The position numbers were made by a program, and so were the translations under genes. From Andrena cerasifolii (Eukaryota; Arthropoda; Insecta; Hymenoptera; Andrenidae): a stretch of DNA of 64,000 bases. Below the pieces are notes generated by a model, which saw only the letters and a program-made list of their open reading frames with translations, was not told the DNA's origin and made no database searches. This document shows positions 52,556 through 62,824 of the stretch, one piece after another. Within the stretch, counting starts at the first letter, position 1, and each line of letters opens with the position of its first letter. The stretch spans positions 7,502,001-7,566,000 of the forward strand of contig NC_135124.1 of NCBI RefSeq assembly GCF_050908995.1. Reading direction: 5' to 3'.

Positions 52556-52719
52556 GATCATACTTCACAGGATCATTTCTGTAGTATATCTTACTTTCTC
52601 TCTGCCCTAAAGCAGAGTTGATGCAGCCACGATGAGGAGACGTAGCTCCTTTCCTTGAGCGTGAGGAAGACTCGAGAAGTCGACTTTGTTCGACTTTTCA
52701 GTCATCGATGATCGTTCAC

Positions 52720-52740
52720 CTCTTGTACTCAGTACGAGAG
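52720..52740. repeat. 21-nt imperfect palindrome
   Basis: CTCTTGTACTCAGTACGAGAG is nearly identical to its own reverse complement. A second short inverted repeat (AAGTCGA...TCGACTT) lies about 30 bp upstream, so the 52.67-52.74 kb stretch is unusually rich in dyads. Confidence 0.6.
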
Positions 52741-53515
52741 GCATGGGAAGTGGGGCTTTCTGAGTGGTCCTTTTTATTTAAACATCAAACATAATTAATT
52801 AGCTATTTTAGGTTAAAAATTGTTATTTTTGTTGTAACTTGTTGTGTTTGTTTTTTTAACTTTCAACATAAGAAAGAAGATTGAAAAATTGACATTGAAT
52901 TAGAATTTTTTATTTATACTTTAAATACGTTATAAAAGTATATTATTTACGGTATTGTTATAAAATTGTTGACTCGTGTTATACATGTTGCTTTCGTTTA
53001 TTTATTTATTTCACATTAACGGTGGTTGAAACCATTTCGTTTTAGTTTCGCAATGGTTTTATTTAATATTTTAAATACGTTGCATGAAACGTCGAAAATT
53101 TCAGTGAATTAATTATTTTTCTACGACGTCGTGATACATGGTAGTAGAGAAGGTATTTGTTAATTAGAATTGTTGAAAGGAAACATTGTTCTCGCGTTAT
53201 TTCGTGGAGGACCAATTCCTGTTTTGCTTTTTTATTAACCAACCTTTCATGCGCTGTATTCTTTTTTTTCACATCCACATAATAATGCCGTCGCGTCGGA
53301 AATGCGAATAAATAAAAGCAGGTCGTTATAATGGTTACTTTTAATCATGGTCTGCCGAACCCGATAATTGTTACATTTACGTACGTTGCTCACTTGAGAA
53401 ACGAGCTTCATTTTTTGGTTTGCTTAAATACGAGAGGCAACTGCAAAGTGTTAATTAAAAACATAATAAAAAGAAATGGTATGATAAATTTGGTATACAA
53501 GAGAAAAATAAATTT

Positions 53516-53525
53516 AAAAAAAAAA
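53516..53525 (-). terminator. RNA polymerase III terminator of tRNA-Ser
   Basis: Ten consecutive A on the plus strand give T10 on the transcribed minus strand, 18 nt past the 3' end of the tRNA. A run of four or more T is the known Pol III stop signal, so this is the likely terminator. Confidence 0.8.
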
Positions 53526-53543
53526 CAACCCTTTATGTTTTTC

Positions 53544-53624
53544 GCAGTCGGTAGGACTCGAACCTACGCTCCCACAGGGAATCTGATTTCTAGTCAGACG
53601 CCTTAACCACTCGGCCACGACTGC
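53544..53624 (-). tRNA. tRNA-Ser(AGA)
   Basis: A complete cytosolic serine tRNA reads on the minus strand. The 7-bp acceptor stem pairs GCAGTCG with CGACTGC. The D-arm has the GCCGAGTGGTTAAGGC pattern of class II tRNAs. The anticodon stem TCTGA/TCAGA closes the loop CTAGAAA with anticodon AGA (plus-strand positions 53589-53591), which reads UCU and, as inosine, other UCN codons. A long serine-type variable arm (TCCC...GGGA) follows, then a T-arm GTAGG-TTCGAGT-CCTAC with five paired bases. There is no intron, and CCA is not encoded, as expected in a eukaryote. All stems pair, so it is probably functional. It is the only host gene in the window I can name with confidence; no other tRNA lies nearby. 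Confidence 0.96.
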
Positions 53625-53629
53625 TTGTT

Positions 53630-55650
53630 GGAAACTTTTCCTATGTACATGAGCGCAGTGCACAATCGGAATGCAGTATATTCATTATACATTAATAATT
53701 AATACAGTTTCTCCGTCGTATCATTTTTTGTATAATCTATAAGTTGAATCCGAAAAGCATGAAAACTATATTATTGAATAAACGGTAAATGATGAAATAA
53801 GTGCTTGAATTTGTAAGCATTATTTGAGAAGTGCAGTGGACAAGAAAAATTCTATTAAAACGCAAATCATATAAAAGATTATTAATACAGAAATAACTGG
53901 CTGATATCACTCTGTATAATCTGAAGCAAGTAATAATTGAACCTATAGCCATACTTAAAATACGATACATATTCCAACATCTAATTATAGCACACTTCTT
54001 TCATATTTTGCAAATGGCAATCACTTAGGAATATCTTATCGGTGCATCATATTCTACAAGTGTCACATCTACTTAGTTCTAAAATATATTTCCATTTCAT
54101 TATCACATATACCCCAGAAAATATTCTCGACCATCTTTCTGCCTCTGAATCAAAATTAATTCCAATCAATTTCCACATCTACGAGAATTAATTTCCACCG
54201 AATCCAGCAAGCGAACGGGTCGAGATACCTAATTAAATAACTGTTCCGAATTCTAAAACGAGGGGAAAGAATTCTATTAACGAAGTAACAACGATATTAT
54301 GCAAACAATCGGTGGAAACTAAACGGCGCGAGCGAAACAATGCGGGCAATTCGACAAACCAGCGCGGACAGGGTGGGAATGAGCACCCTCAAATCACCAC
54401 GTAATTACGAGGGTGTGGAGGGGTGGAGGGGTGCCAATTACTGAAAGTAGTTAACAGCACGAGCGATCATCGACATATAAATTTACCCCTTAACTTCGTA
54501 ATATCCCTTCTGCTCGCGCAACTAATGGCGGCGATATTTGCACGGCAAACGCGCGTCGTGAGTTTCGTCCGGTGGCGGATAAAGGCTTTATTTAACAGCA
54601 AACAGGAAGCATGTGCTATGCACAGTACGTGGTGTCACACAGTATTATAATTCCCTATGGTGTCTCTGGCCATGTGACGTAGAAAATCTATACTTAATAT
54701 ATAATCGTTGTGTCACTGATGCATCACCGTCCATCCAAGTTGATTTCACAATCTTTGCATCTGAACATTTCAATTTTTTTTCGAGAATTCAAGGGAACTA
54801 GCTTCTTTCATACATGAGCCATGTTTATGGGGGGAGGGTATAATAAACTTAAAAGCAATTGGTTAAAGCCAGTAATAGAACAAACAAACAAAATTCGACA
54901 AAAGTTACATACGAGGGAATGTTAATCGAGGAAGTTCAGGGATAAATGTATACTAGACAAAGGAAAGTTAATCTACTAAACCCTCGACTACCCCATACAC
55001 TGATTTCAACTGCTCACCCTCTCCCCGAAGTAACATTCAATCGCGACAGAAATATAATCCAGTTCCTCATCGTTTCCAAAGAAATTCACAAACACGTTAC
55101 AATTAGGTACACCCGCTTGCCTAACGATTCACCCTCCGCGGAAGATGGCGAGGGGCAGGTGAATTCTCGCTAGAAATCAGCTTATCCTCCTTCATAGCCG
55201 GTTACATTCACCCTTATCAGTTTCCTGCTTTCCCCGGGGGCGTATTCTACAAGTGGGGTGTATCTCGCATAAAATATTCACACCTCTGGCTCGCGCTTCC
55301 CCTGGCCACCTTCCCCGACGTTTAACGAGCCGCGCTTTCAATTTGCATTTTCGACTGCCTCCGGAGGAGGCACGCGGGCCGCCCTTTTAAAACACAACTG
55401 GGACTGGATTATCGTCTCGAAGACGAGGACCGCCGCGTGTATACACGAACTGACGACATTCTCGTATCGCGGCTGATTCAGGCGCATTGAGGCGTTAACC
55501 CGATAGCCGCGTCGCGGCAACGCAAATGAGAGGCGCTGCAAAAGACGTTCGCCAAGCAGAATGGGAGATTCGCACGATCGTATGGATAATACAAGCGGGG
55601 TACAATGCCGGTGTCATCCACATTCCTCGTTTGTCAAGCGCACGTAGAGA
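53630..55650. other. non-coding upstream flank of tRNA-Ser
   Basis: Nothing identifiable; internal A and B boxes of the tRNA are sufficient for Pol III, so no upstream promoter is expected. 55.2-55.6 kb is CpG-rich. Confidence 0.55.
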
Positions 55651-55654
55651 TTAA

Positions 55655-56390
55655 GCAATCCGCCTCTCTCTCTCTCTTTCTCACTCTCCCTCTGTCTCTC
55701 GGTTTCCCTTGCCCGTTTCCTTTCACGAACCTATCTTCTTATATCTCTCACTCGCACCCCTTTTTGCTCGCCCCCTTTCTTTCAACTACAGTCTCTCACT
55801 CCCTTATGGTGTTGGTCTCTTTTTCATTCTTTCTCTTTTTCTCTATTTTGCTATCTTTTTATGTTCTTCGCCACTTCCCATGGTTTTGGTCGCACCTACT
55901 TGATTATTTCTGTACGTCTGTATTCCTCGTACAATTTCTTTCGGCTTTTCTGTCTCCTCATGTTCCCTTCTTGAGATTTCTGTGTATCCTTTTCTTCTGG
56001 ATTTCTTCTGTATTACTTCTCCTGGCTCCGAGTCCTTTGCTTCCGTCTTTCTCCATTTTTTGAAACTCAGTTTTGCTTAATATTTGATTCCCTTCGATCG
56101 TCCTCTCTTTTCGTCGTTACTTATTCATTCCCCCTTTCCGTCTGGTACGTTTCAGTTTTTTCTCGTTTCTAATTCTTTCAGTCGCCCTTTACATTATGCC
56201 CACCCCTCTCCGTTACCTATTCACCGTTCTAATCCTCTCCATTTTTGTTCTACTTTGCCCTTTGCACTCTTATCGCGACCGACCGTGTCCCCACATTTTT
56301 ATTTCCTTTGGAAATTCGTTTCGCCCGGTCCCATCCCCCTTTGTCGCTGCTCACTCTGCTCCATCGCTCTCACCTATGCCCCCGCTGTAA
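55655..56390 (+). repeat. pyrimidine-rich (CT) low-complexity tract
   Basis: It starts with a short CT microsatellite (55664-55677). The plus strand then stays pyrimidine-biased for over 700 bp; 55801-55860 has 50 pyrimidines in 60 positions. The 152-codon open frame across it is almost all Ser, Phe, Leu and Pro, exactly what CT-rich DNA gives, and is not accepted as a gene. Confidence 0.7.
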
Positions 56391-57689
56391 CTACTGCGAC
56401 CCGTTCTCCGAGTAACTACAGGCGCGACGGCTACAATCGATACCGGCGTTCCGAGGGGTTGCAATGGATTTAAGTCACGTTCGCTCCACTTAATCCGCGT
56501 ACATTCTTTCCGCCGGTTCCTCGAGCTGCCCGCCTGGAATTCCAGGATTCGCAGCCGACGACACGGGCGTGATTAAGACGTAACACGTAGCTTTAGAGGC
56601 GGCTGCGAACCTTGAAATAATTGCCAGAATTAAAGGGAGTGGGAGTTACTTCCCCTCGGCTGTCCCTTGGCCATACGATCTCGCTGACAGGATGAAAGAG
56701 GGAGGCTGCCAAACCCTTATTTCTCAGTTTCTCTGTGATTGATGAAAATGATCTTGAAAATCACTTGCAAAAAATACAGAAAAATTATATTAAAGGACAT
56801 AGGGGAAGGTATAATAGTTTTTTTTTAATTTTTAACCCCTGCGCAGATATTCTTCAAGAAACCTGTTGTCTAAACGTCTGAAGAACATTGTGTTGTACAT
56901 TTTAGGATTGGTTGAACGTAAAAGAACGTTGAGATATTAAAGGACTTCGTGTATACGAATAACACAGCAATTCAAAAATGCAAAAAAGCAGATTAACTGT
57001 ATAACTAAAGCTCGCCCATGAATCACGACGAGCACAGTGACTTTAGTTATTCGGAGGCGGCCAGTGCCCGCGACAGGACAGAACGGAAACTCGTTTTGCC
57101 CATAACAGTTTCGGGTGCGGATAAGGCTCGCCCTTGCTGGAATTACGTACAAATGGATAGCGTTATCCACTCGCGGGGCGCCAGTAAATCGTTTTATCCA
57201 TGCTGCAGTATGTGTGTGTGTGCGCCGGCGTTTATTTAAGTTCAGCCGGCAGGGCCATTTTTCTGAAACTATTCCGACTGGAGCCATTACCAGCTCGAGA
57301 CGAGGAGGAGAACGTTAAACCGTTTCGGCTATCGTCATTGCGATACGATGCAACTTCTGTCCCTCGGGAAGCCTCTCTGCTCTTAAATACGTGGTAGTTA
57401 CCCCCTCCCCCTCACCCCCCCCCCCGGATCCGTGACTCGTTCGTTTTTCTTCCGTGAAATTTGTTGGGAGGCCGAAACTCGAGTTTTGAGCAGATTGGTG
57501 TTTATGGAGGCCGATTTCGCTGCGTTTCCGCTGGATGCAAAGCTACTTCCACTTGACTGTCGCCGCGTGTGAGTTCTAATCGTATAATGTCCTTCACGAG
57601 TACTTTGGCTCCTCTTTTAATTTTCTTTTTAGCTGATGTCAACGGGTGAAATATGTTTTCTCGGACGCCTTATTATTTCTTACGCCCGA
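56391..57689. other. non-coding; TG repeat and poly-C
   Basis: A short TGTGTGTGTGTG run lies near 57210. Frames at 56.9-57.4 kb overlap on both strands without homology. Confidence 0.5.
57401..57425 (-). other. poly-C/G-quadruplex motif
   Basis: C5-T-C5-TCA-C11 on the plus strand gives G11-TGA-G5-A-G5 on the minus strand, enough G-runs with short loops to form an intramolecular quadruplex. The region is intergenic or intronic; a role is not shown. Confidence 0.6.
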
Positions 57690-58255
57690 TTAGATACAGT
57701 CGAACTCGAAAACCTCTATGAGATACAATTTTTCTTCGTTCCCTTCCGCTCCGCTGTAAGCAGCACTACAACTTGAAATTAAATTTTCTTAACTCGAACT
57801 ATATACTGCACGTTAAATTATGCATTTCACCTCTACAATTCGAATTCAGAATACTCTGACCTCTACAAGCCGAAGTTTACTTCTGCATAAGTAATACGAA
57901 ATTTCGTAGAAAGATCTCAGAATATTGAGGAATATGTTTTCTCTGCATTACTCGCGATTAAAAATGCTATTAATTTACGTAACACTAAAAGACTAGCACA
58001 AAGCAAAATCACCAATTTTTTTAATATCTAATAAAGAGTAATATTTCGAACATGAAATGTGTCTTATAATTATTTTTATACATGTGTAGGTCAGTATATA
58101 TGTAGTGCATAAGTCGTGGGTATATTTCATTATAGATATATAATTATCAATTGACCTTTAGAACTTGAATTTGTCTTGCTTTACAGCTTCACAAGTCGAA
58201 CAATAATTAACAGTCGCACACTTACTCGATTAGTCGAAACCCCTATAATTCGAAG
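57690..58255 (+). repeat. dispersed ACCTCTAYAATTCGAAG-like repeats
   Basis: Related motifs recur in one orientation: ACCTCTATGAGATACAA (57713), ACCTCTACAATTCGAA (57829-57844), ACCTCTACAAGCCGAAG (57859-57875, exactly 30 bp on) and ACCCCTATAATTCGAAG (58239-58255). TACAGTCGAACTCGAAAA (57695) is echoed by AACAGTCGCACACTTACTCG (58209). A TA-CAGTCGAAC start resembles ends of pogo/Tigger elements, so this may be a decayed transposon. No coding content is visible. Confidence 0.45.
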
Positions 58256-58339
58256 ATTTTTTCCCTCCCCTTGAGGTTTATTAACTTGCTTTTTACTTAC
58301 AAAGGTTACCCACACAAATGCCTGAAAACCAGACTCAGC

Positions 58340-58447
58340 ATTTCGCCCCAAATCAACCCCTAAGGGGATGAAACGGGGTAGAATGTGTCTTCATGGAGTC
58401 CTTAATATCTCTTAGCCCCGAAGCGAAGCGCGGGGGTGTTTTGCTAG
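58340..58447 (+). mobile_element. Helitron 3' end
   Basis: The block ends with a GC-rich hairpin (CCCCG 58416-58420, loop, CGGGG 58431-58435) followed after 8 nt by CTAG (58444-58447) and then T. This is the defining 3' terminus of Helitron rolling-circle transposons: hairpin plus CTRR, inserted between A and T. A small palindrome CCCCTAAGGGG lies upstream at 58357-58367. The start of the element was not identified; 58340 is only where similarity to typical Helitron tails seems to begin. No Rep/helicase coding is present. Confidence 0.75.
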
Positions 58448-58449
58448 TA

Positions 58450-60990
58450 GGTAATAAAAATGGCACCCCGTGCCATTCGAGAGTTAATTTTTGCCATATA
58501 ATTAACCTCGCTCTTAATCTGATCTCTAAACGCATCGCTTTAAAATACATTCCCAACTTAGTTAATCCTATCTGCATTCGAGAAAAGATTTATGTACTCG
58601 TTTTCGCAGAAGTGAATTTACGATATCATTTTAATGAAATTTATGGAAGTCGGTCTTCCCGCGTGCATTCTATAGAAGTTCTTTACGCATGTGGATTTAG
58701 TACCTACTTTGTTTCTCATTAAAACTCCTGCCTGTACGTACGCTCGCAGGTAATCGAATTCGAGTGAAAAAAGTCTGTACTATGAAATGGCCGTCGCATT
58801 ACCCAATTACATTATTATTTAATCGCGTTAAGTTACAACGTGTGCCGTTATTCCGCTAAAATGTGATAGCGTAAATTTCAATTAAGTCGTGTAACGCGGT
58901 TGGTAAAAAGGGCCGATGTTAGGGGGAATTAATTTGGGAGACGCAAGAACGATATTCCTGAAGATAATCACAGCTTTTTACCGTGTTTAAACATTCCATT
59001 AAAGTAACAAGAATCGTTGCTCTTCAACGAAAGGCCGTGGCTTTTAAACGCGAAACGGATTAACCTGCGGTTTGCATAAAATCGTTCTCTTTCTCCTCTT
59101 TCCGGTTACCCAGTTATGCGTTCATATATGCCGGAAGAATTGTATCGTTGAATTATTTTTAACCGTGTAACGTAACCGCACCGTAGTCGCGCGAAATGAA
59201 AATAATTCTGTGCATAAAACGGCCGACTGTAAAATAGAGGGAAATCCTGATCGTTGGGCGCACAGAAAAATTGAAATTTTTGTGGGAGATAATGGTCTCG
59301 AAATTTTTACGCTTGATTCGAAGGGAGGATTTAGAAATAATAAGGAATTATGAAGATTAAAAGTCTAAGAGCAGTCGTTCTTCTCATGCTTAAAGTGTCC
59401 CATTTATTACGAATACTCGGAATATTATCATTCTTTGAAATTTTTCAAAGGATGTTTAAGAGGAAATGTATGGAGTTTCAGTTTTCAGGAATTTCACTGT
59501 TACTGCATCAATGTTCTTATGCGTGTTACGCTTTTAATTTATTCTAATAAATGGTGCATTAATATATTCCATTTGTATAGGTAGATATATGTTGCTCGAG
59601 GCTTTATTATCGTTCACACGAATTAATTCACGTTTGAATAATTGGCGTTACCATTTTATTAAAGCAACGAGACCTTCAGATTATGTATTTAATGTAGTAA
59701 AATATAATGTTAACAGTAATTACTTTATTATCAGGTATTTACGTTGACCAAATATTTACCAACGTGTCACGAGGAAATTAGGTACCCGGAATATAAAAAA
59801 TAACACAGACTCGATAATTCGCCCGTGTCCTGCTGGACGGCTCGGAAATTCACGAGGAATTCTAATTAGATACTAACTCTCGTAGGGCGCGTATCGTAGG
59901 AACAAGGGACCGGGAAGAATAAATGTTACTCGGTATGGTGCTGGTCAACGAACGAATCATTTATCGCCTCCACAGTCGGACTGTCGCAAGAAATGCAAGA
60001 TGCGCTCTCTTAGAATTTTAGCTTAGGATGGACGGAAGGATGCGTAGAGATAAAATACAGCTGAGTGTCCGGGCTTCGTGAAAGGGAGATTAGCAAACCG
60101 ATCGGCATTTTATTCGCTTTAGAAAACGCGGTATAAAACAGTCTTATTTTCTTCGTCGATTTTCCAAATGCACGATAGTATCAAACACATTAAAATCGCC
60201 CAACAAAACGATGTCCTTTTAAAGAAGTACAGCCCATCGGCATCTATCCTGAAGAGAGACAGTACCGCGCGGGTCAGGGGTCCCGTAAAAATGATCCCCA
60301 ACGAAGACGACGCAACTCGTCCGATTCTGGGGGGCCTGGCGATCATAAACTTGCACGTAAACACCTGTACGGAAAAGCTTGTCCATCCCTCGCCGGCGTA
60401 AAGCGCATTGTCCCCGAAGGACGCGTGAGGATCGCGGGAGGATGGCGAGAAGCAGGATTCGCTCGGATGTCGCGGGAGTACAATGCAGCGCGCCCGTACG
60501 GCTCTCCCGTACGACACCAATGTAGCCATCGTTATTGCTACTTTATTGCTCGTAAATCCTTGGCGCGGCGTGCACATCCTGCCGTAGAAGGATACGAGCG
60601 TATCTTTTAACGGGCGTCTCGACGGGCCAATGCCATCTCTCGTGATCCTGGACCAAGGGGGAACGAAACGGGCACATACGCCCGGCGACCACCAACGAGA
60701 CGAAAGAATTCGAACGGCCGCTTCCTTTGGCATGTCCTGCTACCTTTTAATTAGTACTTGGAAGCGGTACGCGCCTCCGCGCTGACGGGGGGGAGCGCAG
60801 GTGGTTCGGGTCACCGATTTGCCTCATATTTTCTGTGCAGTTGGCACACGACATGCTTTTAATGAGTTACACGCGCAGGGTGCGCTGTTAAAGAATTTCG
60901 GGGGAAGCAGAGATCCTAGTTTTGATTTTCCTAAAGCCATGATATGAAACTGGAATTTATTTATGACAAATCGTGTATTTATTTTTGTAT
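58450..60990. other. non-coding; longest open frame of the window
   Basis: 60119-60733 (minus) is open for 204 codons. The opposite strand is open over 60168-60401 and 60425-60610. The predicted protein has no recognisable domain, signal peptide or conserved motif, so it is left as unassigned. 58.78-58.92 kb and 59.1-59.2 kb are rich in ATTA words. Confidence 0.45.
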
Positions 60991-60998
60991 TTAATTTA

Positions 60999-61759
60999 GG
61001 CAAATTTTTTATTTAAATCAAATTTCGAGTAACGAATAAAAGGTAGCAAAAATCTCGTCATTCGTTCGTTAATAGGGTGCGCCGAAATAATCAAATTTTC
61101 GAAACTCGAAACAGCATAGTGCGGAAAAGTTGCGTCTGGGGAAGGCAAATCACCCATCAATATTTGACCGGCCCCCATCGGGGTCAAAGTTTTTAATTTC
61201 TCTCCAAAATCGAATTTCTCGAAAACAGAGGGTGACGGCGACAAACGGTTTGCGGATTCGTTTTCAGCGCGCAACAATCTATAAGAAGTGGCTACTGAAT
61301 GTTACAGAGCAAAATGGCTGTTGGACCGGCTCTTGAATCGTTGAAATGTGTTCCTCTTTCACTACAACCGCGTTAAGTCACAAAATAGAAACACATAGAT
61401 ACTCCACTTCGCGAGAATATATAAAACACTGTCTCACGTGTTTGTGTGCTTAAACAATATTTTCTGCTGCTCAACAGATAAATATACAAATTTTATGAAA
61501 ATATACAGTCGCCAAACTTGGTGAAAAATTAAAAACTTCGGCCGGTCAAATATTGACCGATTTCAACAATTTTTTTTGCCTCGATTTGTTTTCCCCAGAC
61601 GCAACTTTTGCGCACTAGGCTGTTTCGAGTTTCGAAAGTTGGTTTTTGTCGGCCCACCCTATTCGTTAACCCGAGTTAACTTTATTCCACACATGACGAA
61701 TAAAATTTCTTTAACCCTTATTCGTTATTCGAAATTTCATTTAAATAAAAAATTTGCCC
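60999..61759. mobile_element. large inverted repeat built from two converging transposon 3' ends
   Basis: The left arm (60999-about 61207, plus) and right arm (about 61530-61759, minus) are diverged inverted copies. Shared blocks include GCAAATTTTTTATTTAAAT at the outer edge, AACGAATA, TTTCGAAACTCGAAACAGC, AAAAGTTGCGTCTGGGGAA, TCAATATTTGACCGGC and AAGTTTTTAATTT at the inner edge. Both arms start with the last codons of the same transposase (tail QIFYLN-IS, then a stop after NE) and run inward into its 3' untranslated region. The element is therefore two 3' ends facing each other around a roughly 320-bp unrelated centre. It is not an ordinary transposon with outward-facing ends. No target-site duplication is obvious. 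Confidence 0.8.
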
Positions 61760-61840
61760 GTCTCTGCCATCAAAGTACTCTCCGTCTGATGCAATACGCT
61801 TATCGAGACGTTTTTTTCCATTGCTCAAAACAGTTTGAGA
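61760..61840 (-). pseudogene. second mariner-type transposase, extreme C-terminus, frameshifted
   Basis: Read on the minus strand, positions 61840-61767 give FSNCFEQWKK, then after a one-base frame shift KRLDKRIASDGEYFDG. This matches the CFEQWKKR--KCIASDGEYFEG ending of a group of mariner/Tc1-like transposases. The tail continues as RDGQIFYLNEIS into the right arm of the inverted repeat at 60999-61759. Nothing further upstream (above 61840) is recognisable, so only about 25 codons survive. The motif is distinctive, although the fragment is short. Confidence 0.7.
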
Positions 61841-61844
61841 ATTG

Positions 61845-62780
61845 TAACTGTAAGTTAACTAATAAGAATTTGGAATTAGTTAAAACGAGACTGCGATTGA
61901 AATTAAACTGCTCGTGTGTGCTAGTCGTACGCGGGGAACGTATTAATTTTTCACTGCCTCGCAAAAAATTCACCCTGGTGCAAGTCGATCATCGAGGGGA
62001 TTGGCGCTCTCGTATTTTTTCATCCCGTTTCCCGTCGATTCGCGCAATCGAAACATGACGAGATTAAACTCGTAGCATACACCCTTCGAATGCTTCCATT
62101 GATATTTTTTTTTTTATTGTTCATCACCGTTTTCACGGAGACAGAAATTCATTCTCGTCATGGCTCGATAAATTGCGCCGCGTACGTGGATTAAATTGCA
62201 GGCCGGTATTTGCACGATAAAATAAACTTTTCGACCAGCGGGACCTTAATTTTGGGTCCTTGCCAGGGAAGCGGGCGCATTTTTGTTGCTCGACTAACGA
62301 GCACGTGGCACATTGCGCTGGATAATTTCCACGGAAATCGATTATCACGGTGTTGTTCTCGAGCCACGAGCTCGGCGACTGCCATTAATTGTCGAGCTTG
62401 AAAGGCCGGGGTACATGTATATTTTTTTTGTATTTTAATGTGTCCTGTTGGGAAGGGGCGTTTTGACGTTATTGAATTAGTGAGTCTTGTTGAAAATTAT
62501 ATCCCAATAATATTCGTTGTTCCGTATGTATGTAATAATTTAGAAATCAGGATGTAGCAATGAAAAAGTGTGTGAAAATTATTAGTCTCTTGTTAACTTC
62601 TTCTTCTTACACAGTAATACACCAGTGGGACACACGTTTTCCTGAAAAATCTGTTGGATGTTATCAAAATTTAATAAAATGGATAGGGGAACATTTACAG
62701 AATCATACGTTTGAAAAGAAAATAAAGAAATAGAATAACATTGGAAAATGGGAAACACTTTTGTATAAAGAATATTTACA
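61845..62780. other. non-coding stretch before ratchet site 2
   Basis: No recognisable gene. T11 at about 62106-62116. Composition becomes AT-rich from 62.4 kb toward the candidate splice site. Confidence 0.5.
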
Positions 62781-62784
62781 TTTG

Positions 62785-62820
62785 AACTAACACTTATTTT
62801 CTACCTTGCTCCAGGTAAGC
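62785..62820 (+). promoter_or_regulatory. candidate recursive splice site (ratchet point) 2
   Basis: AACTAAC (branch A at 62790) is followed by a tract made almost only of pyrimidines, ending GCTCCAG at 62814. This is fused to GTAAGC (62815-62820). The branch-to-AG distance is 24 nt. The 3' splice site is stronger than at the 25.5-kb site. No good second 5' splice site follows closely, so it fits the classical zero-length-exon ratchet point. It is on the same strand as site 1. Function is inferred from the motif only. Confidence 0.6.
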
Positions 62821-62824
62821 AATC

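Larger units (their letters stand above)
51800..53510. other. non-coding, AT-rich upstream of the tRNA terminator
   Basis: Apart from the possible RT scrap and the dyad-rich spot at 52.7 kb there is only AT-rich DNA with short frames. Confidence 0.55.

Noticed and set aside
53331..53606. 91-codon plus-strand open frame
   Set aside because: Its last third reads through the antisense of the tRNA-Ser gene.
55605..56063. 152-codon hydrophobic frame that looks like a membrane protein
   Set aside because: Ser/Phe/Leu/Pro content is what pyrimidine-rich DNA encodes in any frame; a low-complexity artefact.
59700..59745. possible third fused splice site TTATCAG|GTATTT
   Set aside because: The donor half GTATTT is weak, and in AT-rich DNA such a match is expected by chance.
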